Shown: positions 43,913-54,405 of the stretch, one piece after another
How the letters are laid out: every line of letters starts with the position of its first letter
Numbering within the stretch: position 1 is the stretch's first letter
Origin: Thiomonas sp. FB-Cd
Lineage (GTDB): Bacteria > Pseudomonadota > Gammaproteobacteria > Burkholderiales > Burkholderiaceae_C
Assembly: GCF_000733775.1 (NCBI RefSeq)
Contig: NZ_JPOE01000005.1
Span: 1,116,001-1,180,000, forward strand
Length of the DNA: 64,000 nucleotides
Reading direction: 5' to 3'
Position numbers and translations under genes: made by a program
The notes under the pieces: model-generated
The model's database searches: none
What the model saw: only the letters and a program-made list of their open reading frames with translations
What the model was told of the DNA's origin: nothing

Positions 43913-45444
43913 CGGTTCACCCATGCGCGCAACAGCCGGGCGACAACATGTGGGTGCTGCGTACGCAGATAGGCTTCTCCTGCCATTTTGATCGCCTCAC
44001 CTTGCGTGGGATGCGCATGCACCACGGTGGCCAGTGCGCCCAAGCCCATTCCGGCCACCATCGCCATTGAAATGCCGTTGATCATTTCACCAGCATCCCG
44101 GGCAACAATGGTGGCTCCAAGAATGGTATCGGTCCCTTCCCGGACGTGAATTTTCACAAAGCCGTTTTCTTCGCCATCGGTGATGGCGCGGTCGTCATCA
44201 TGCATCGGCACCGTAAAGGTTTTCACTGGAATATCGCGTTCGCGCGCCTGCCGCACCGACATGCCAATGTGGGCGATTTCCGGGTCGGTGTAGGTGCACC
44301 ACGGAATCGTCAAGACGCTCATGCGCTTGCGTCCATAGAACAAGGCGTTTTGAACCGCGACGCACGCCGACGCCACCGCCATATTGCTGTACTTGTGCTC
44401 CAGGCAAACATCTCCAGCGGCGTAAATGCGTGGATTGCTGGTGCGCAGGAAATCATCGACGTGGACCCCTGCTTCAGGGTCGTAAGCTACGCCGGCAGCT
44501 TCCAGCCTGAGCGCACGCACTGCCGGCATGTGACCGATCCCAGTCAAAATTTCATCGACATCGACGGTGGTGAGCTGACCGTCATTGACCAGTTCGACGC
44601 GTTTGCGGCCGTGTTCCATGCGGGCGCTGAGGACATCGCTATTCAGGTGGATCTCGACGCCATCGCGGGCCAATGCGTCAGACATCATCTGCGCTGCGTC
44701 ACGCTCTTCCTTGGGCAAAAACAAGGGGGCGTTGTGGGCGATGATGGTTTTCACGCCCAAGCGACTGAACGCCTGCGCCAATTCGCAGCCAAGCGGACCG
44801 CCGCCAATCACCAGCAGACTGCGCGGAGGCACCGTCAGGTTGAACACCGATTCGTTGGTCAGGTAACCCACCTCGGTCAGGCCCGGGATTTCGGGCACGA
44901 TGGAGCGTGATCCGGTGGCAATCAGCGCCTTCTTGAAGCGCAGGCGCTGGCCGGCAACTTCGACCGCATCGGCGCCGACGAAGTGTGCAACCCCGAAATA
45001 CAGATCGATGCCTTCAGCGATCAGTCTGGCAGCTGAGTCCACGCGGCTGATGCGGGCGCGGATGTGTCTCAACCGCTCCATCGCCATCTGGAAATCAACC
45101 TCGATTGCCCGCGGTGGAACAGCGCCAAAATTTGGGGCGTTGCGCATGTCGGCATACACGCGCGCGGTTCGAATCATCGCCTTCGAAGGCACGCAACCGT
45201 AACTCAGCGAGCCGCCGCCAAGCCGGTGGCGCTCGATCAACGCCACTTTCACGCCAAGTGCGGCTGCGGTGCGTGCGGCTGCAATGCCACCAGGGCCGGC
45301 GCCAATGATGAGCAGCTGATAAACGCCGGATGGCGTCGGGTTGACCCAGTCGGCCGGCCTGACGTTGGACAGAAGCTCTTGCTCGTGGGGATCTCCTCCC
45401 AGGCCAGCGCTTGCGTTCGTGGGGGGCGGCGTGGTTATCTGCAT
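43909..45444 (-). CDS. Pyridine nucleotide-disulfide oxidoreductase with one redox cysteine lost
   Basis: A 511-residue FAD enzyme of the dihydrolipoamide dehydrogenase / mercuric reductase family. FAD site IIGAGPGGIAAARTA (about residues 46-60), NAD site VIGGGPLGCELAQAFSR, AAGDVCL, and the C-terminal HAHPTQGEA with the catalytic His-Glu. The redox motif reads GGGSLSYGCVPSK (about 76-88) where the family has GGTCLNxGC: the first Cys is Ser (TCG codon, residue 79), so no active-site disulfide can form. The last codons and stop lie in the IS right end. It is last in the operon; its 5' end is 19 bases after the glycoamylase stop. Start at ATG 45444 because 45564 is a TTG. Confidence 0.85.
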   Translation of the reverse strand: MQITTPPPTNASAGLGGDPHEQELLSNVRPADWVNPTPSGVYQLLIIGAGPGGIAAARTAAALGVKVALIERHRLGGGSLSYGCVPSKAMIRTARVYADMRNAPNFGAVPPRAIEVDFQMAMERLRHIRARISRVDSAARLIAEGIDLYFGVAHFVGADAVEVAGQRLRFKKALIATGSRSIVPEIPGLTEVGYLTNESVFNLTVPPRSLLVIGGGPLGCELAQAFSRLGVKTIIAHNAPLFLPKEERDAAQMMSDALARDGVEIHLNSDVLSARMEHGRKRVELVNDGQLTTVDVDEILTGIGHMPAVRALRLEAAGVAYDPEAGVHVDDFLRTSNPRIYAAGDVCLEHKYSNMAVASACVAVQNALFYGRKRMSVLTIPWCTYTDPEIAHIGMSVRQARERDIPVKTFTVPMHDDDRAITDGEENGFVKIHVREGTDTILGATIVARDAGEMINGISMAMVAGMGLGALATVVHAHPTQGEAIKMAGEAYLRTQHPHVVARLLRAWVNR

Positions 45445-45463
45445 GGCTGCAAGGTTGCGGCGA

Positions 45464-46843
45464 TCACAGCCACCCGCCTTTGAATCCAGCACGGCGCAAG
45501 CCGGTCTGGAGGATTCTTGACTGACGGCCCAATTCCCATAAGAGGCCGCTGCGGTAGTTTTCAATCATCAACACTGTCATGCCCTGGTCCAGCCCAAATT
45601 CGCCCTCGGAAATCCAGCATGCATCGAGCGCGTTGAAACTGGCGTTAATGCCGCTGGAACGCAAGGCCTCCCCTTGGTGAGGCGCGCCTGTGGCAAAGAG
45701 ATTGCGCATGGCGGGCAGCGCAATCTCTGGCGCAAAAACCAGCGACGCCGTGATCGATGGACCCGCGATGGTGCCGTCATCAGGGCCGTACGGAACACCC
45801 CGCGCGGCATAGCCGAAGAACCGTTGTTGCTGAGCGCCGATGAGTCGCGGCTCTGCGCTTGGCCCTTCACCCGCAGAAAGGCCCCAGCAGTTATCTGCAT
45901 ACCCGATGAAGCTGTGCGGATTGCGAATGGCATATTCGCGCTGCACATAGGTGGCACGACGGCTGTTTTCGAAATAGTCGCTTCGCTTCTCGCGCATGAA
46001 TCGATCGCGGATGCCCCGAAAGTCGATCCACGCATGGGAGAACTGGTGAATGAACAGAGGCCCCGCATAGAGAAAATCGTAGCCGTAGAGATTCTCCCAT
46101 TGATAGGTCACCGTCCACGCCTCAAAGCTTGCCGCGGTGAACGGATGCGTCGGCGAACCCAGGCCCAAGGCATAAAGCAGGATGGCTTCGCTATAGCCCT
46201 CCCAACCATAGTGCAAGAAGCCACATTCGGGCTTCCAGCCTTGGGCCACGGTTGCACCCTTGTATTGCGCCCAGCGCCAATTCACCCTGCGGTACAAGCG
46301 ATCGGCCAGTTCACGCATTTCCACCTCGGCAGGGGTACTCGCGTCAAAGTACGCGGCGGCGGTGAGCATTCCGGCGATCAGCAAGGCGGTGTCAATCAGC
46401 GACAGTTCGGACTGCCAGACACGGACGCCTGTTTCCATGTCGAGAAAATGAAAGTAAAAGCCTTGATAACCGGTGGCCTCAGGGCTTCCCGTCTGGTCGC
46501 TGTTCCAGAAGAACCGCATGCAGCTGAGGCAGGCTTGCACGGCAGCGTCGCGTTCGATCCAGCCATGCTCCACCGCCACCGGATAGGACGAGAGTGCAAA
46601 GCCAGCCACCGCGATGCTTGCGGGCGATCCCTGCCGTGTGGTGTCGGCGACCAAACCGTTTCGCGGGTTGCTTGCTTTCGGAAAGTAGTTGAAGGCGGCC
46701 TGCTGCAGGCTGTCGAACATGGTCGCATCGGCGTGTTTCATCGCCTCAGCCGTGATCGCCGCGTCAAGCTGGATCGACGTATGCATCATCACCATTCCAG
46801 CGGGTTTGTCGGAGTCTGAAATCAGACAAGATGCCGGCACCAT
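45464..46843 (-). CDS. Glycoamylase-family protein (free-standing NdvB-type domain)
   Basis: A 459-residue all-helical (alpha/alpha-barrel) protein of the glycoamylase (PF10091) family, the domain found in the middle of cyclic beta-1,2-glucan synthases. Signatures: LQQAAFNYFPKASNPRNGLV, VAGFALSSYPVAVEHGWIER, SELSLIDTALLIAGMLTAA, YGWEGYSEAILLYALGLGSP and the hallmark DNCWGLSAGEGP. No signal peptide is seen. Its ATG directly follows the pgm stop (TGAATG); alternative starts at 46795 or 46786 are possible. The GH94 half of the same multidomain family is encoded at the other end of this operon, so the two may act together on a beta-glucan. Confidence 0.85.
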   Translation of the reverse strand: MVPASCLISDSDKPAGMVMMHTSIQLDAAITAEAMKHADATMFDSLQQAAFNYFPKASNPRNGLVADTTRQGSPASIAVAGFALSSYPVAVEHGWIERDAAVQACLSCMRFFWNSDQTGSPEATGYQGFYFHFLDMETGVRVWQSELSLIDTALLIAGMLTAAAYFDASTPAEVEMRELADRLYRRVNWRWAQYKGATVAQGWKPECGFLHYGWEGYSEAILLYALGLGSPTHPFTAASFEAWTVTYQWENLYGYDFLYAGPLFIHQFSHAWIDFRGIRDRFMREKRSDYFENSRRATYVQREYAIRNPHSFIGYADNCWGLSAGEGPSAEPRLIGAQQQRFFGYAARGVPYGPDDGTIAGPSITASLVFAPEIALPAMRNLFATGAPHQGEALRSSGINASFNALDACWISEGEFGLDQGMTVLMIENYRSGLLWELGRQSRILQTGLRRAGFKGGWL

Positions 46844-48535
46844 TCAGCCGGTTTGGCTCGTTACTGCTGCGGCCCTCGGGGCCACTGGCGCAATGGCAGC
46901 ATCCACAATGCGTTGCGCTTCTTGGAGAATGCGCTGCAAGTGCTCTGGGCCCTGAGTGCTCTCGGCATAAATTTTGTAAATGTCTTCCGTGCCCGACGGC
47001 CGCGCCGCAAACCAGCCGCTGCTGGCCACAACCTTGATGCCGCCAATCGGTGCATCGTTGCCGGGCGCCTTGTTGAGGATGTTCTCGATTTTTTCTCCAG
47101 CCAGTTCGGTTGAGGCGATCTGTTGCGGCGTCAATGCAGCCAACTGCTTTTTCTGCAGCGCTGTGGCCGGCGCTTCCACTCTGTCAGCCAGCGGAGGATT
47201 GCCGAAGGCCCTGGCCAATTCCTTATACAGGGCGCCGGGATCGTGGCCCGTGCGGGCGGTGATTTCGGCAGAAAGAAGCGCCGCCGTCAGGCCATCCTTG
47301 TCAGTGGTCCAGACCGTGCCGTCGCGGCGTAAAAATGCAGCGCCTGCGCTTTCCTCGCCTGCAAAGCCCAGCGTACCGTCCAGCAGGCCTTTGGAGAACC
47401 ATTTGAACCCGACGGGCACTTCGTCGAGGGTACGACCAAGTCGGGCTGTGATCTGGTCGATCAAGCGCGTGCTGACAACGGTCTTGCCAACGGCAGCCTG
47501 CGCGCTCCATTGCGGCCGATGCCGAAACAGGTAATCGATTGCGACCGAAAGATAGTGATTCGGCATGAGCAAGCCAGCGGTGGGAGTGACGATGCCGTGG
47601 CGGTCGTGGTCGGTATCGCAGGCAAAGGCGATGTCGAAGCGGTCCTTCATCGCGAGCAAGCGTTGCATCGCGTATTTCGATGACGGGTCCATTCGAATCT
47701 GCCCGTCCCAGTCCAGAGTCATGAAGCGAAAGGTCGGGTCGACGATCTCGCTGACCACTTCCAAATCGAGCTTGTAGCGCTCCGCGATGCGGGCCCAATA
47801 GTGAGCGCCCGCGCCGCCCAGCGGGTCGACGCCCATGTGGATCTTGGCGCTGCGAATCACGTGCATATCAATGACGCTTCCAAGATCGCCGACATAGGCG
47901 CCGAGAAAATCATGCCGACGCGTGGTCGCTGCACGCAGGGCCTTGGTGTGCAGCATGCGCTTCACACCATCAAGGCTCTTTTCGAGAAGGCGGTTGGCCG
48001 CAGCGCCAATCCAGTCGGTGATGTCCTGACCGGCGGGGCCGCCATTGGGCGGGTTGTATTTAAAGCCGCCATCGCGCGGCGGGTTGTGCGACGGCGTCAC
48101 CACAATCCCGTCGGCCAGCCCTGTGCTGCGGCCACGGTTGTGGGTCAGGATCGCATGCGAAATGGCCGGCGTCGGCGTGTATTCATCGTTCAATGCCAGC
48201 ATCACCTCGACGCCATTGGCAGCCAGAACTTCCAGCGCACTTGCGCATGCTGGCTCGGATAACGCATGCGTGTCGATTCCCAAGAACAGCGGCCCATTGA
48301 TGGCATGCGCCTTGCGGTATTGGCATATGGCCTGCGTGATGGTGAGGACATGCGCTTCGTTGAACGAAGCGTCAAAGGCCGAACCACGGTGCCCCGAAGT
48401 GCCGAAGGTCACGCGCTGCGCTGCGACCGTTGGATCGGGGATGTTGACGTAATACGCTGTCACGAGCTTTGGCACATCGACCAGCGATTCGACAGGCGCT
48501 GCCTTGCCCGCAAGCGGGCTTATGTGGGTGCTCAT
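46844..48535 (-). CDS. pgm: Phosphoglucomutase (alpha-D-glucose phosphate-specific)
   Basis: A 563-residue enzyme interconverting glucose-1-P and glucose-6-P. The active-site serine lies in VTPSHNPPRDGGFKYN, the metal loop in ACDTDHDRHGIVT, the sugar loop in GFAGEESAGAAF, and the phosphate loop in ASSGWFAARPSGTEDIYKIY. Length is normal. It overlaps the tkt stop by four bases. In this operon it would turn glucose-1-P from the GH94 phosphorylase into glucose-6-P. Confidence 0.96.
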   Translation of the reverse strand: MSTHISPLAGKAAPVESLVDVPKLVTAYYVNIPDPTVAAQRVTFGTSGHRGSAFDASFNEAHVLTITQAICQYRKAHAINGPLFLGIDTHALSEPACASALEVLAANGVEVMLALNDEYTPTPAISHAILTHNRGRSTGLADGIVVTPSHNPPRDGGFKYNPPNGGPAGQDITDWIGAAANRLLEKSLDGVKRMLHTKALRAATTRRHDFLGAYVGDLGSVIDMHVIRSAKIHMGVDPLGGAGAHYWARIAERYKLDLEVVSEIVDPTFRFMTLDWDGQIRMDPSSKYAMQRLLAMKDRFDIAFACDTDHDRHGIVTPTAGLLMPNHYLSVAIDYLFRHRPQWSAQAAVGKTVVSTRLIDQITARLGRTLDEVPVGFKWFSKGLLDGTLGFAGEESAGAAFLRRDGTVWTTDKDGLTAALLSAEITARTGHDPGALYKELARAFGNPPLADRVEAPATALQKKQLAALTPQQIASTELAGEKIENILNKAPGNDAPIGGIKVVASSGWFAARPSGTEDIYKIYAESTQGPEHLQRILQEAQRIVDAAIAPVAPRAAAVTSQTG

Positions 48536-50700
48536 GGTCGTGCTCCTGACTCGGATGATGGCCGGCGCGCCAGTTGCTGCCTGGCGGCCGCCACGACATG
48601 CGCGACGTCAAAGCCAAAAAGCGCTTGGGCGATTTTGCCCGGCGCCGACAAGCCAAACGTACGCATGCCGAGAATGGCGCCGTGTTGTCCAGCATAGCGC
48701 TCCCAGCCCAGCGGCGATGCCGCCTCGACGGATACACGCGCCGTCACCGCTGGCGGCAAAACGCTATCGCGGTATGCCCCGGATTGCGCCTCGAACAGCT
48801 CCCACGATGGCATGCTGACGACGCGGGCCTGTATGCCGTCACGCATCAATTCTTCACGCGCGGCAACGCACAACGCCACTTCGCTTCCCGTCGCCAGCAG
48901 CAGTACGTCCGGCTTTCCATCAGCCGTGTCGGCCAGCACATAGGCACCTCGCGCGAGCCCGGAGGCGCTGGCGTAGCGGCTGCGGTCGAGTGTGGGAAGC
49001 GCCTGGCGTGTCAGCACCAGGCTGACCGGCCGGTCCGTCATGTGCATGATGACCTTCCACGCCTCGACCACTTCATTGGCGTCAGCCGGGCGCAGCAGCA
49101 CCATGCCGGGCATCGCCCGAAACGAGGCCAGCTGCTCGACGGGCTGGTGCGTCGGTCCGTCTTCGCCCATGATGATGGAGTCGTGCGTCCAGATGTAGAT
49201 CAGCGGAAGCCCCATCATCGCGCTGAGCCGAATGGAGCCCCGGCAGTAGTCGGTGAAGACAAGGAAGCTGGCGGCGAAGGCACGCAGTTTCGACAGCGAC
49301 AGGCCGCTCGCCACAGCGCACATTGCATGTTCGCGAACGCCGAAATGAAGGTTGCGCCCGGCATAGGAATGCGCCCTGTCTTCATGACCAGCAGGTGGCT
49401 CGAAGTCGCCTGCAAAGTCAAAGCTCAGATGGGTTTTGGTCGATGGTGACAAGTCGGCCGCGCCCCCGAGCAGCCAAGGCATGTGCGCGGCAATGGCATT
49501 GAGCACCTTGCCCGAAGCGTCCCGCGTGGCGATGCCCGTGGAATCCGCCGCGAAACTCGGCAGCGATCTGTCCCAGCCGTCGGGTAAGGCACGCTGCTGC
49601 ATGCGCTCGAATTGCAATGCCAGATCGGGATACTGACGCCGATACGCGTTGAATAACGTCGTCCAATCGGCATGGGTCCTGGCGCCACGCGTGCCGAAGT
49701 GCGCGCTGAAGTGCTCAGTCACTCCATCCGGAACCGCAAATTGCACGTCCGGGTCGAAGCCGAAAAACTCTTTGGCAAGCCGCACCTCTGCGATGCCAAG
49801 CGGTTCCCCGTGGGCTTCCTTGGTGTCTTGCTTGTGAGGCGCGCCGTAACCAATGTGGCTTTGCACGATGATCATCGTCGGGCGGTCATCGGTGTTGATG
49901 AAGCGCTGCAAGCCGTGCGTCAGCGCGTCGAGGTCGTTCGCGTCCGCCACCTGCACAACCTGCCAGCCGTAGGCTTCGAAGCGCGCGCCAACGTCCTCCG
50001 TGAAGGTGATGGCGGTCGAGCCCTCAATGCTGATGTGGTTGTCGTCGTAGATCCAGCACAAATTGGCGAGCTTCAAATGACCGGCCAGTGATGCCGCCTC
50101 GCTGCTGATGCCCTCCATCATGTCGCCGTCGCCGCACAAGGTGTAGACGTTGTGATCGAACAGCGCGAAGCCTGGGCGGTTGTAGGTGGCTGCAAGCCAA
50201 GCTGACGCCATTGCCATGCCAACGCTGGTCGCCGCGCCCTGGCCAAGCGGCCCGGTCGTGGTCTCGACGCCGGTCGCGGCACCGAATTCCGGGTGACCGG
50301 TGCAGCAACTTCCCGCTTGGCGAAAGTGCTGCAGCGCGTCCATGGTGACGGCCTTGCCGAACGGCTCGGCCTCCGTCTCGCTGCCGAGCGCGCCCTGCGG
50401 CTTCACCCGGCACAGCAACAAGAGGCTGTAGAGCAGCGCCGAGGCATGGCCCGCTGAGAGCACGAAGCGGTCGCGGTTTGGCCAGTCGGGCGCGTTCGGG
50501 TCGTAGCGCAGAAAACGCTGCCACAGGCAGTAAGCGGCGGGTGCTGCATCCAATGGCGTACCGGGGTGGCCGGAGTTTGCCCTTTGCACGGCGTCGATGG
50601 ACAGCGCACGCAGCGTGTTGATACAGAGCTGATCGAGCTGCGCCGGAGTCGGCGCCTCGTTGCGATCGGCGGGGAGAGTGCTCTGCGCACGCTGGTTCAT
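48532..50700 (-). CDS. tkt: Transketolase
   Basis: A 722-residue TPP enzyme moving two-carbon units in the pentose-phosphate pathway. TPP motif GDGDMMEGISSEA, substrate His in SGHPGTPLDAAP and TGHPEFG, and the second-domain THDSIIMGEDGPTHQPVEQL block with the conserved Glu. It is full length and overlaps both neighbours by four bases. It cooperates with Tal, and phosphoketolase uses its products. Confidence 0.96.
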   Translation of the reverse strand: MNQRAQSTLPADRNEAPTPAQLDQLCINTLRALSIDAVQRANSGHPGTPLDAAPAAYCLWQRFLRYDPNAPDWPNRDRFVLSAGHASALLYSLLLLCRVKPQGALGSETEAEPFGKAVTMDALQHFRQAGSCCTGHPEFGAATGVETTTGPLGQGAATSVGMAMASAWLAATYNRPGFALFDHNVYTLCGDGDMMEGISSEAASLAGHLKLANLCWIYDDNHISIEGSTAITFTEDVGARFEAYGWQVVQVADANDLDALTHGLQRFINTDDRPTMIIVQSHIGYGAPHKQDTKEAHGEPLGIAEVRLAKEFFGFDPDVQFAVPDGVTEHFSAHFGTRGARTHADWTTLFNAYRRQYPDLALQFERMQQRALPDGWDRSLPSFAADSTGIATRDASGKVLNAIAAHMPWLLGGAADLSPSTKTHLSFDFAGDFEPPAGHEDRAHSYAGRNLHFGVREHAMCAVASGLSLSKLRAFAASFLVFTDYCRGSIRLSAMMGLPLIYIWTHDSIIMGEDGPTHQPVEQLASFRAMPGMVLLRPADANEVVEAWKVIMHMTDRPVSLVLTRQALPTLDRSRYASASGLARGAYVLADTADGKPDVLLLATGSEVALCVAAREELMRDGIQARVVSMPSWELFEAQSGAYRDSVLPPAVTARVSVEAASPLGWERYAGQHGAILGMRTFGLSAPGKIAQALFGFDVAHVVAAARQQLARRPSSESGARP

Positions 50701-51635
50701 GAGGCCACTCCTGGCATGGCGCGCGCCATGCGTCCACGCTCGAAAATATCAACCCACTCGCGTAGGCGTCCGGCAATTTGTGCTGCCGCCGCCACGCGCG
50801 TCAGGGTCCCCGTGCGGTAAGCGGCAACCGCATCCCAAAAGCTGGTGCGGCCCACGGCGAATCCGATGAACCCTGGCACGCCGGCAGCCGTCGCAAGCCA
50901 ACTGCGTACGCTGGCTTCGTCCGCACCACGGCCAAGCACGATGCAACTGACCGTGCTGCGCCCACCGCGCCGCACCGCGTCGACTATCCCGACGCAATCG
51001 TCACGCTCGGCGAGTCCCTCGATCTTCCACACGTCGGGCTCAATCCCGGCGTCTTGCAAGGCATGGATCGCTTCGACCATGAGCTTGGGGCGCATCGTGA
51101 GGTCATACGCTGCACGGTCGCCCTTCAGCCCGGCAAGTTGTTGCTCGGTCGCTGGCACCAGCAGTTCGAACATGAAGCGGCGCTCGTTGGCCTGGCAGAC
51201 ATCGGACAGTTGCTTCAGGCGTTGCGCCTGGCGCAAGTTCATCGCATGGTCGCCCTCGGGGTTGTAGCGCACCAGCACCTTGGCAAACGTCGGATCGAAG
51301 ACTTCGATATGACGGGCAAAGTCGTCGCCGTATTCGAACCTGAACTCCTCCGAGCCACTGCTCTCGGTAGACAGCGCGGTGATGAAACCGCGCTGGTGCG
51401 CATCTCGCAAGATGGCGCTGCCAAATTCTTCGTCGACCAAGATGCCCGCCGCATCGCGCGGCACACCCGCCTCCAGGGCCAGCTGAAAGCCTTCATAAAT
51501 GAGCTGCTTGCTGTCGCAGACGTCTGCGTGCTGCTGCGTGGTCAGGGGCGGCTTGAAGTGAAACATCCCGGTGAGGTAGGAATGTCGGTGGTCGAATGGC
51601 AGCAAATACAGCGCCTGGTCGTCGCCTGATGTCAT
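50697..51635 (-). CDS. DUF2090-type aldolase-like TIM-barrel protein
   Basis: A 312-residue protein of the DUF2090 family, related to the C-terminal domain of bifunctional IolC and to tagatose-bisphosphate aldolases. Landmarks: [65 protein letters not shown] and [18 protein letters not shown]. It is likely a class-I type barrel using the conserved Lys in VWKIEG or KVLVRYN, but that is inference. It sits between tkt and pgi with four-base overlaps. Could act on a keto-sugar phosphate or be a lactonase substitute; no 6-phosphogluconolactonase gene is present. Confidence 0.75.
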   Translation of the reverse strand: MTSGDDQALYLLPFDHRHSYLTGMFHFKPPLTTQQHADVCDSKQLIYEGFQLALEAGVPRDAAGILVDEEFGSAILRDAHQRGFITALSTESSGSEEFRFEYGDDFARHIEVFDPTFAKVLVRYNPEGDHAMNLRQAQRLKQLSDVCQANERRFMFELLVPATEQQLAGLKGDRAAYDLTMRPKLMVEAIHALQDAGIEPDVWKIEGLAERDDCVGIVDAVRRGGRSTVSCIVLGRGADEASVRSWLATAAGVPGFIGFAVGRTSFWDAVAAYRTGTLTRVAAAAQIAGRLREWVDIFERGRMARAMPGVAS

Positions 51636-53317
51636 GATGACTCCTTACGTTGGCGTTCGTAACGCCGTATGAGGGTGTTCGTCGAGCTGTCATGGGTCAG
51701 GGGGGCATGGCTGGTGTCGGCCAACTCCGTCACGATGCGCTGAGCCAGAACCTTGCCCAGTTCGACACCCCACTGGTCAAACGAATCGATATTCCAGATG
51801 ACCCCTTGCGTGAAGACACTGTGTTCGTACAGCGCCACCAGGGCTCCGAGTGTGTGTGGTGTCAGTCGCTCGGCCAGCAAGGTATTGCTAGGTCGGTTGC
51901 CCTCGCACACCCGTTGCGCGACCTGTGCTTCAGTCACGCCTTCAGCCAAAAGCGCCTGCGCCGTTTTGCCAAACGCCAGGGCCTCGCTCTGCGCAAACAG
52001 ATTGGCCATCAATACGTCGTGCTGGTCGCCCAGCGGGTTTTGGCTGTGGGAGAAGCCGATGAAATCACACGCCACCAGCCGGGTTCCCTGATGCAGAAGC
52101 TGGAAAAACGAGTGCTGGCCATTGGTCCCCGGTTCTCCCCAAACAATGGGCGACGTGGAGCAGCTCACGGCTTGCCCGGATGCGGTGACATGCTTGCCAT
52201 TGCTTTCCATCGTCAACTGCTGCAGGTAGGCAGGAAAGCGCTTGAGATCGTGGCCGTAGGGCAGCACGGCGAGCGTCTCGGCGCCAAGGAAGTTGTTGTT
52301 CCAAATGGCCAGCAAACCAAGCAGCACGGGCATGTTGCGGGACAGCGGTGTGCTGTGAAAATGCTGGTCCATGGCGCGAAAGCCGTCCAGCATTGCTCGA
52401 AAGTGCTCTGGCCCGACGGCAACCATGGTGATGAGGCCGATGGCCGAATCCATCGAGTAGCGACCACCAACCCAGTCCCATAAGGCAAACATATGGGCGG
52501 GATCGATGCCAAACGCGGCAACCGCTTCGGCGTTCGTCGACACGGCGACAAAATGGCTGGCAATGGCGCGCTCATTCCCGAGTTGCGCCAGGTTCCAGGC
52601 GCGCGCCGCGTGTGCGTTGGTCAGCGTGTCGAAGGTTCGGAAACTCTTGGAGCAAATGATGAAGAGGGTTTCGCCGGCATCCAGACCTCGGGTCGCTGCG
52701 ACCAGATCGGTGGGATCGATATTGGAGACGAAGCCCAAGTGCAAACCGGCCTGGCTGTAGTGGCGCAAGGCTTCGCAAGCCATCACCGGGCCGAGATCCG
52801 AGCCTCCAATGCCGATGTTGATCACATTGCGTATGGGCTTGCCGGTATGGCCCCGCCATTCGCCACTGCGAATGCGCCTCGCAAAATTCGCCATACGGTC
52901 GAGTACGGCGTGGACCTCGGGCACGACGTTGATGCCGTCCACGACAATGCGCTCGTCAGCTGGCGCGCGCAGCGCCGTATGCAGCGCTGCACGCTTCTCG
53001 GTCGCGTTGATCGGGTCGCCACGGAACATGGCGTCCCTGCGCTCGCGCACGCGACATTGCTCGGCCAGCTCAAGCAGCAAGGCAAGCGTTTCGTCGGTGA
53101 TCCGGTTTTTGGAATAGTCGAAATAAAGCCCGGCGGCTTCGACCTGCAGGCGTTCGCCGCGCTGCGGATCATCAACGAAAAACTGGCGCAGGTGCCGCGA
53201 AGCCATGCTGCGGTGGTGATCGATGAGCGCCTGCCACGCAGGAAGCTGGCTCAGCGGTGGTGCCGATGGGTGCGGGTGCAGCAAGCTCGGCGAACGCGAA
53301 GGCTCTGTGCGGTTCAT
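51632..53317 (-). CDS. pgi: Glucose-6-phosphate isomerase
   Basis: A 561-residue enzyme interconverting glucose-6-P and fructose-6-P. Signatures: [61 protein letters not shown] and the C-terminal [15 protein letters not shown]. Start at ATG 53317, which overlaps the tal stop; the frame to 53380 is out of family. Full length, no damage seen. Confidence 0.96.
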   Translation of the reverse strand: MNRTEPSRSPSLLHPHPSAPPLSQLPAWQALIDHHRSMASRHLRQFFVDDPQRGERLQVEAAGLYFDYSKNRITDETLALLLELAEQCRVRERRDAMFRGDPINATEKRAALHTALRAPADERIVVDGINVVPEVHAVLDRMANFARRIRSGEWRGHTGKPIRNVINIGIGGSDLGPVMACEALRHYSQAGLHLGFVSNIDPTDLVAATRGLDAGETLFIICSKSFRTFDTLTNAHAARAWNLAQLGNERAIASHFVAVSTNAEAVAAFGIDPAHMFALWDWVGGRYSMDSAIGLITMVAVGPEHFRAMLDGFRAMDQHFHSTPLSRNMPVLLGLLAIWNNNFLGAETLAVLPYGHDLKRFPAYLQQLTMESNGKHVTASGQAVSCSTSPIVWGEPGTNGQHSFFQLLHQGTRLVACDFIGFSHSQNPLGDQHDVLMANLFAQSEALAFGKTAQALLAEGVTEAQVAQRVCEGNRPSNTLLAERLTPHTLGALVALYEHSVFTQGVIWNIDSFDQWGVELGKVLAQRIVTELADTSHAPLTHDSSTNTLIRRYERQRKESS

Positions 53318-54405
53318 GACGTGCTGACCTGCGCAAGACGCGCTGCTTTGGTGCCGATTGCCTGCAAGAGCTGACGCCACGATGCAACAAACGCCTCAGC
53401 GCCTTCGCGCTGCAGGCGCTCGGCCAGTGCCTCGAGGTCGATGCCCTCGCGGCCGAAGTCTGCAAGCACAGCCTCTGCTGCGCCTCCATCCGGAGGCAGC
53501 ATGTGCTTAACTTGGCCGTGGTCGGCGAAGGCAAGCAGCGTCTTTTCTGGTGCGGTGTTGATGGTGAGTGGCGCTGCCAGGGCCTCGACATACAGGGTGT
53601 CGGGTGCCTGCGGGTCCTTGGTGCCCGTGCTGGCCCAAAGCACGCGCTGCGCGCGGGCACCAGCCGCAGCCAACTTCTGCCAACGGGGCGTGCCGAGCAA
53701 GGCGCAATACGCTTGGTACGTTTGCATGGCCACCGCAATGCCGAGGCGGTTGCGCAACCGCGGTGGAACGGCGTCTTTCACCGCGACATCCCAGCGACTG
53801 ATGAAGAGGGACGCGACCGAGCCGACATTGGGATCGCGCCCCGCCTCGATGCGCCGCTCGATGCCTCGCAAATAGGCCTCCGCCGCAGCCAGGTATTGAT
53901 TGCACGAGAACAGCAGCGTGACATTGACGGGAGTGCCGGCAAAGATGCACGCTTCAAACGCCACCAAACCTTCGACGGTACCCGGAATTTTGATGAACAG
54001 GTTGGGCCGATTGGCGCGCGCATGCAGTTCGATCGCTTCCTTGATGGTGTTCGCGGCGTCATGGGCCAACAGGGGAGACACTTCCAGCGAGACCCAGCCA
54101 TCCACCCCGGCGCTGGCATCGAAGGTGGGGCGGAACAAGTCGGCCGCCTGGGTCAGGTCTTCCAGCGCCAACTCAAAAAACAGGCTGCCGTCCGACTTGC
54201 CTGTGCCGGTCTGGCGGCGAATTGCGGCGTCGTAGGCCGTGGAGTGGCCGATGGCGTGCTCGAAGATGGTCGGGTTCGAGGTCAGGCCAGTCACATGCAA
54301 GTCGCGGATATAGCGTGCCAGCGTACCGCTGGCGAGCAACTCTCGCGTGATGTTGTCGAGCCATATGCTTTGGCCGAGGTCGTGCAATTCCTGTGTGGGA
54401 TTCAT
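53314..54405 (-). CDS. tal: Transaldolase
   Basis: A 363-residue transaldolase. The Schiff-base lysine lies in [16 protein letters not shown]; also [16 protein letters not shown] at the N-terminus and [20 protein letters not shown]. Length fits the longer bacterial/plant-type subfamily. It starts in overlap with the HAD gene. Together with Tkt it converts pentose phosphates to fructose-6-P, another phosphoketolase substrate. Confidence 0.95.
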   Translation of the reverse strand: MNPTQELHDLGQSIWLDNITRELLASGTLARYIRDLHVTGLTSNPTIFEHAIGHSTAYDAAIRRQTGTGKSDGSLFFELALEDLTQAADLFRPTFDASAGVDGWVSLEVSPLLAHDAANTIKEAIELHARANRPNLFIKIPGTVEGLVAFEACIFAGTPVNVTLLFSCNQYLAAAEAYLRGIERRIEAGRDPNVGSVASLFISRWDVAVKDAVPPRLRNRLGIAVAMQTYQAYCALLGTPRWQKLAAAGARAQRVLWASTGTKDPQAPDTLYVEALAAPLTINTAPEKTLLAFADHGQVKHMLPPDGGAAEAVLADFGREGIDLEALAERLQREGAEAFVASWRQLLQAIGTKAARLAQVSTS

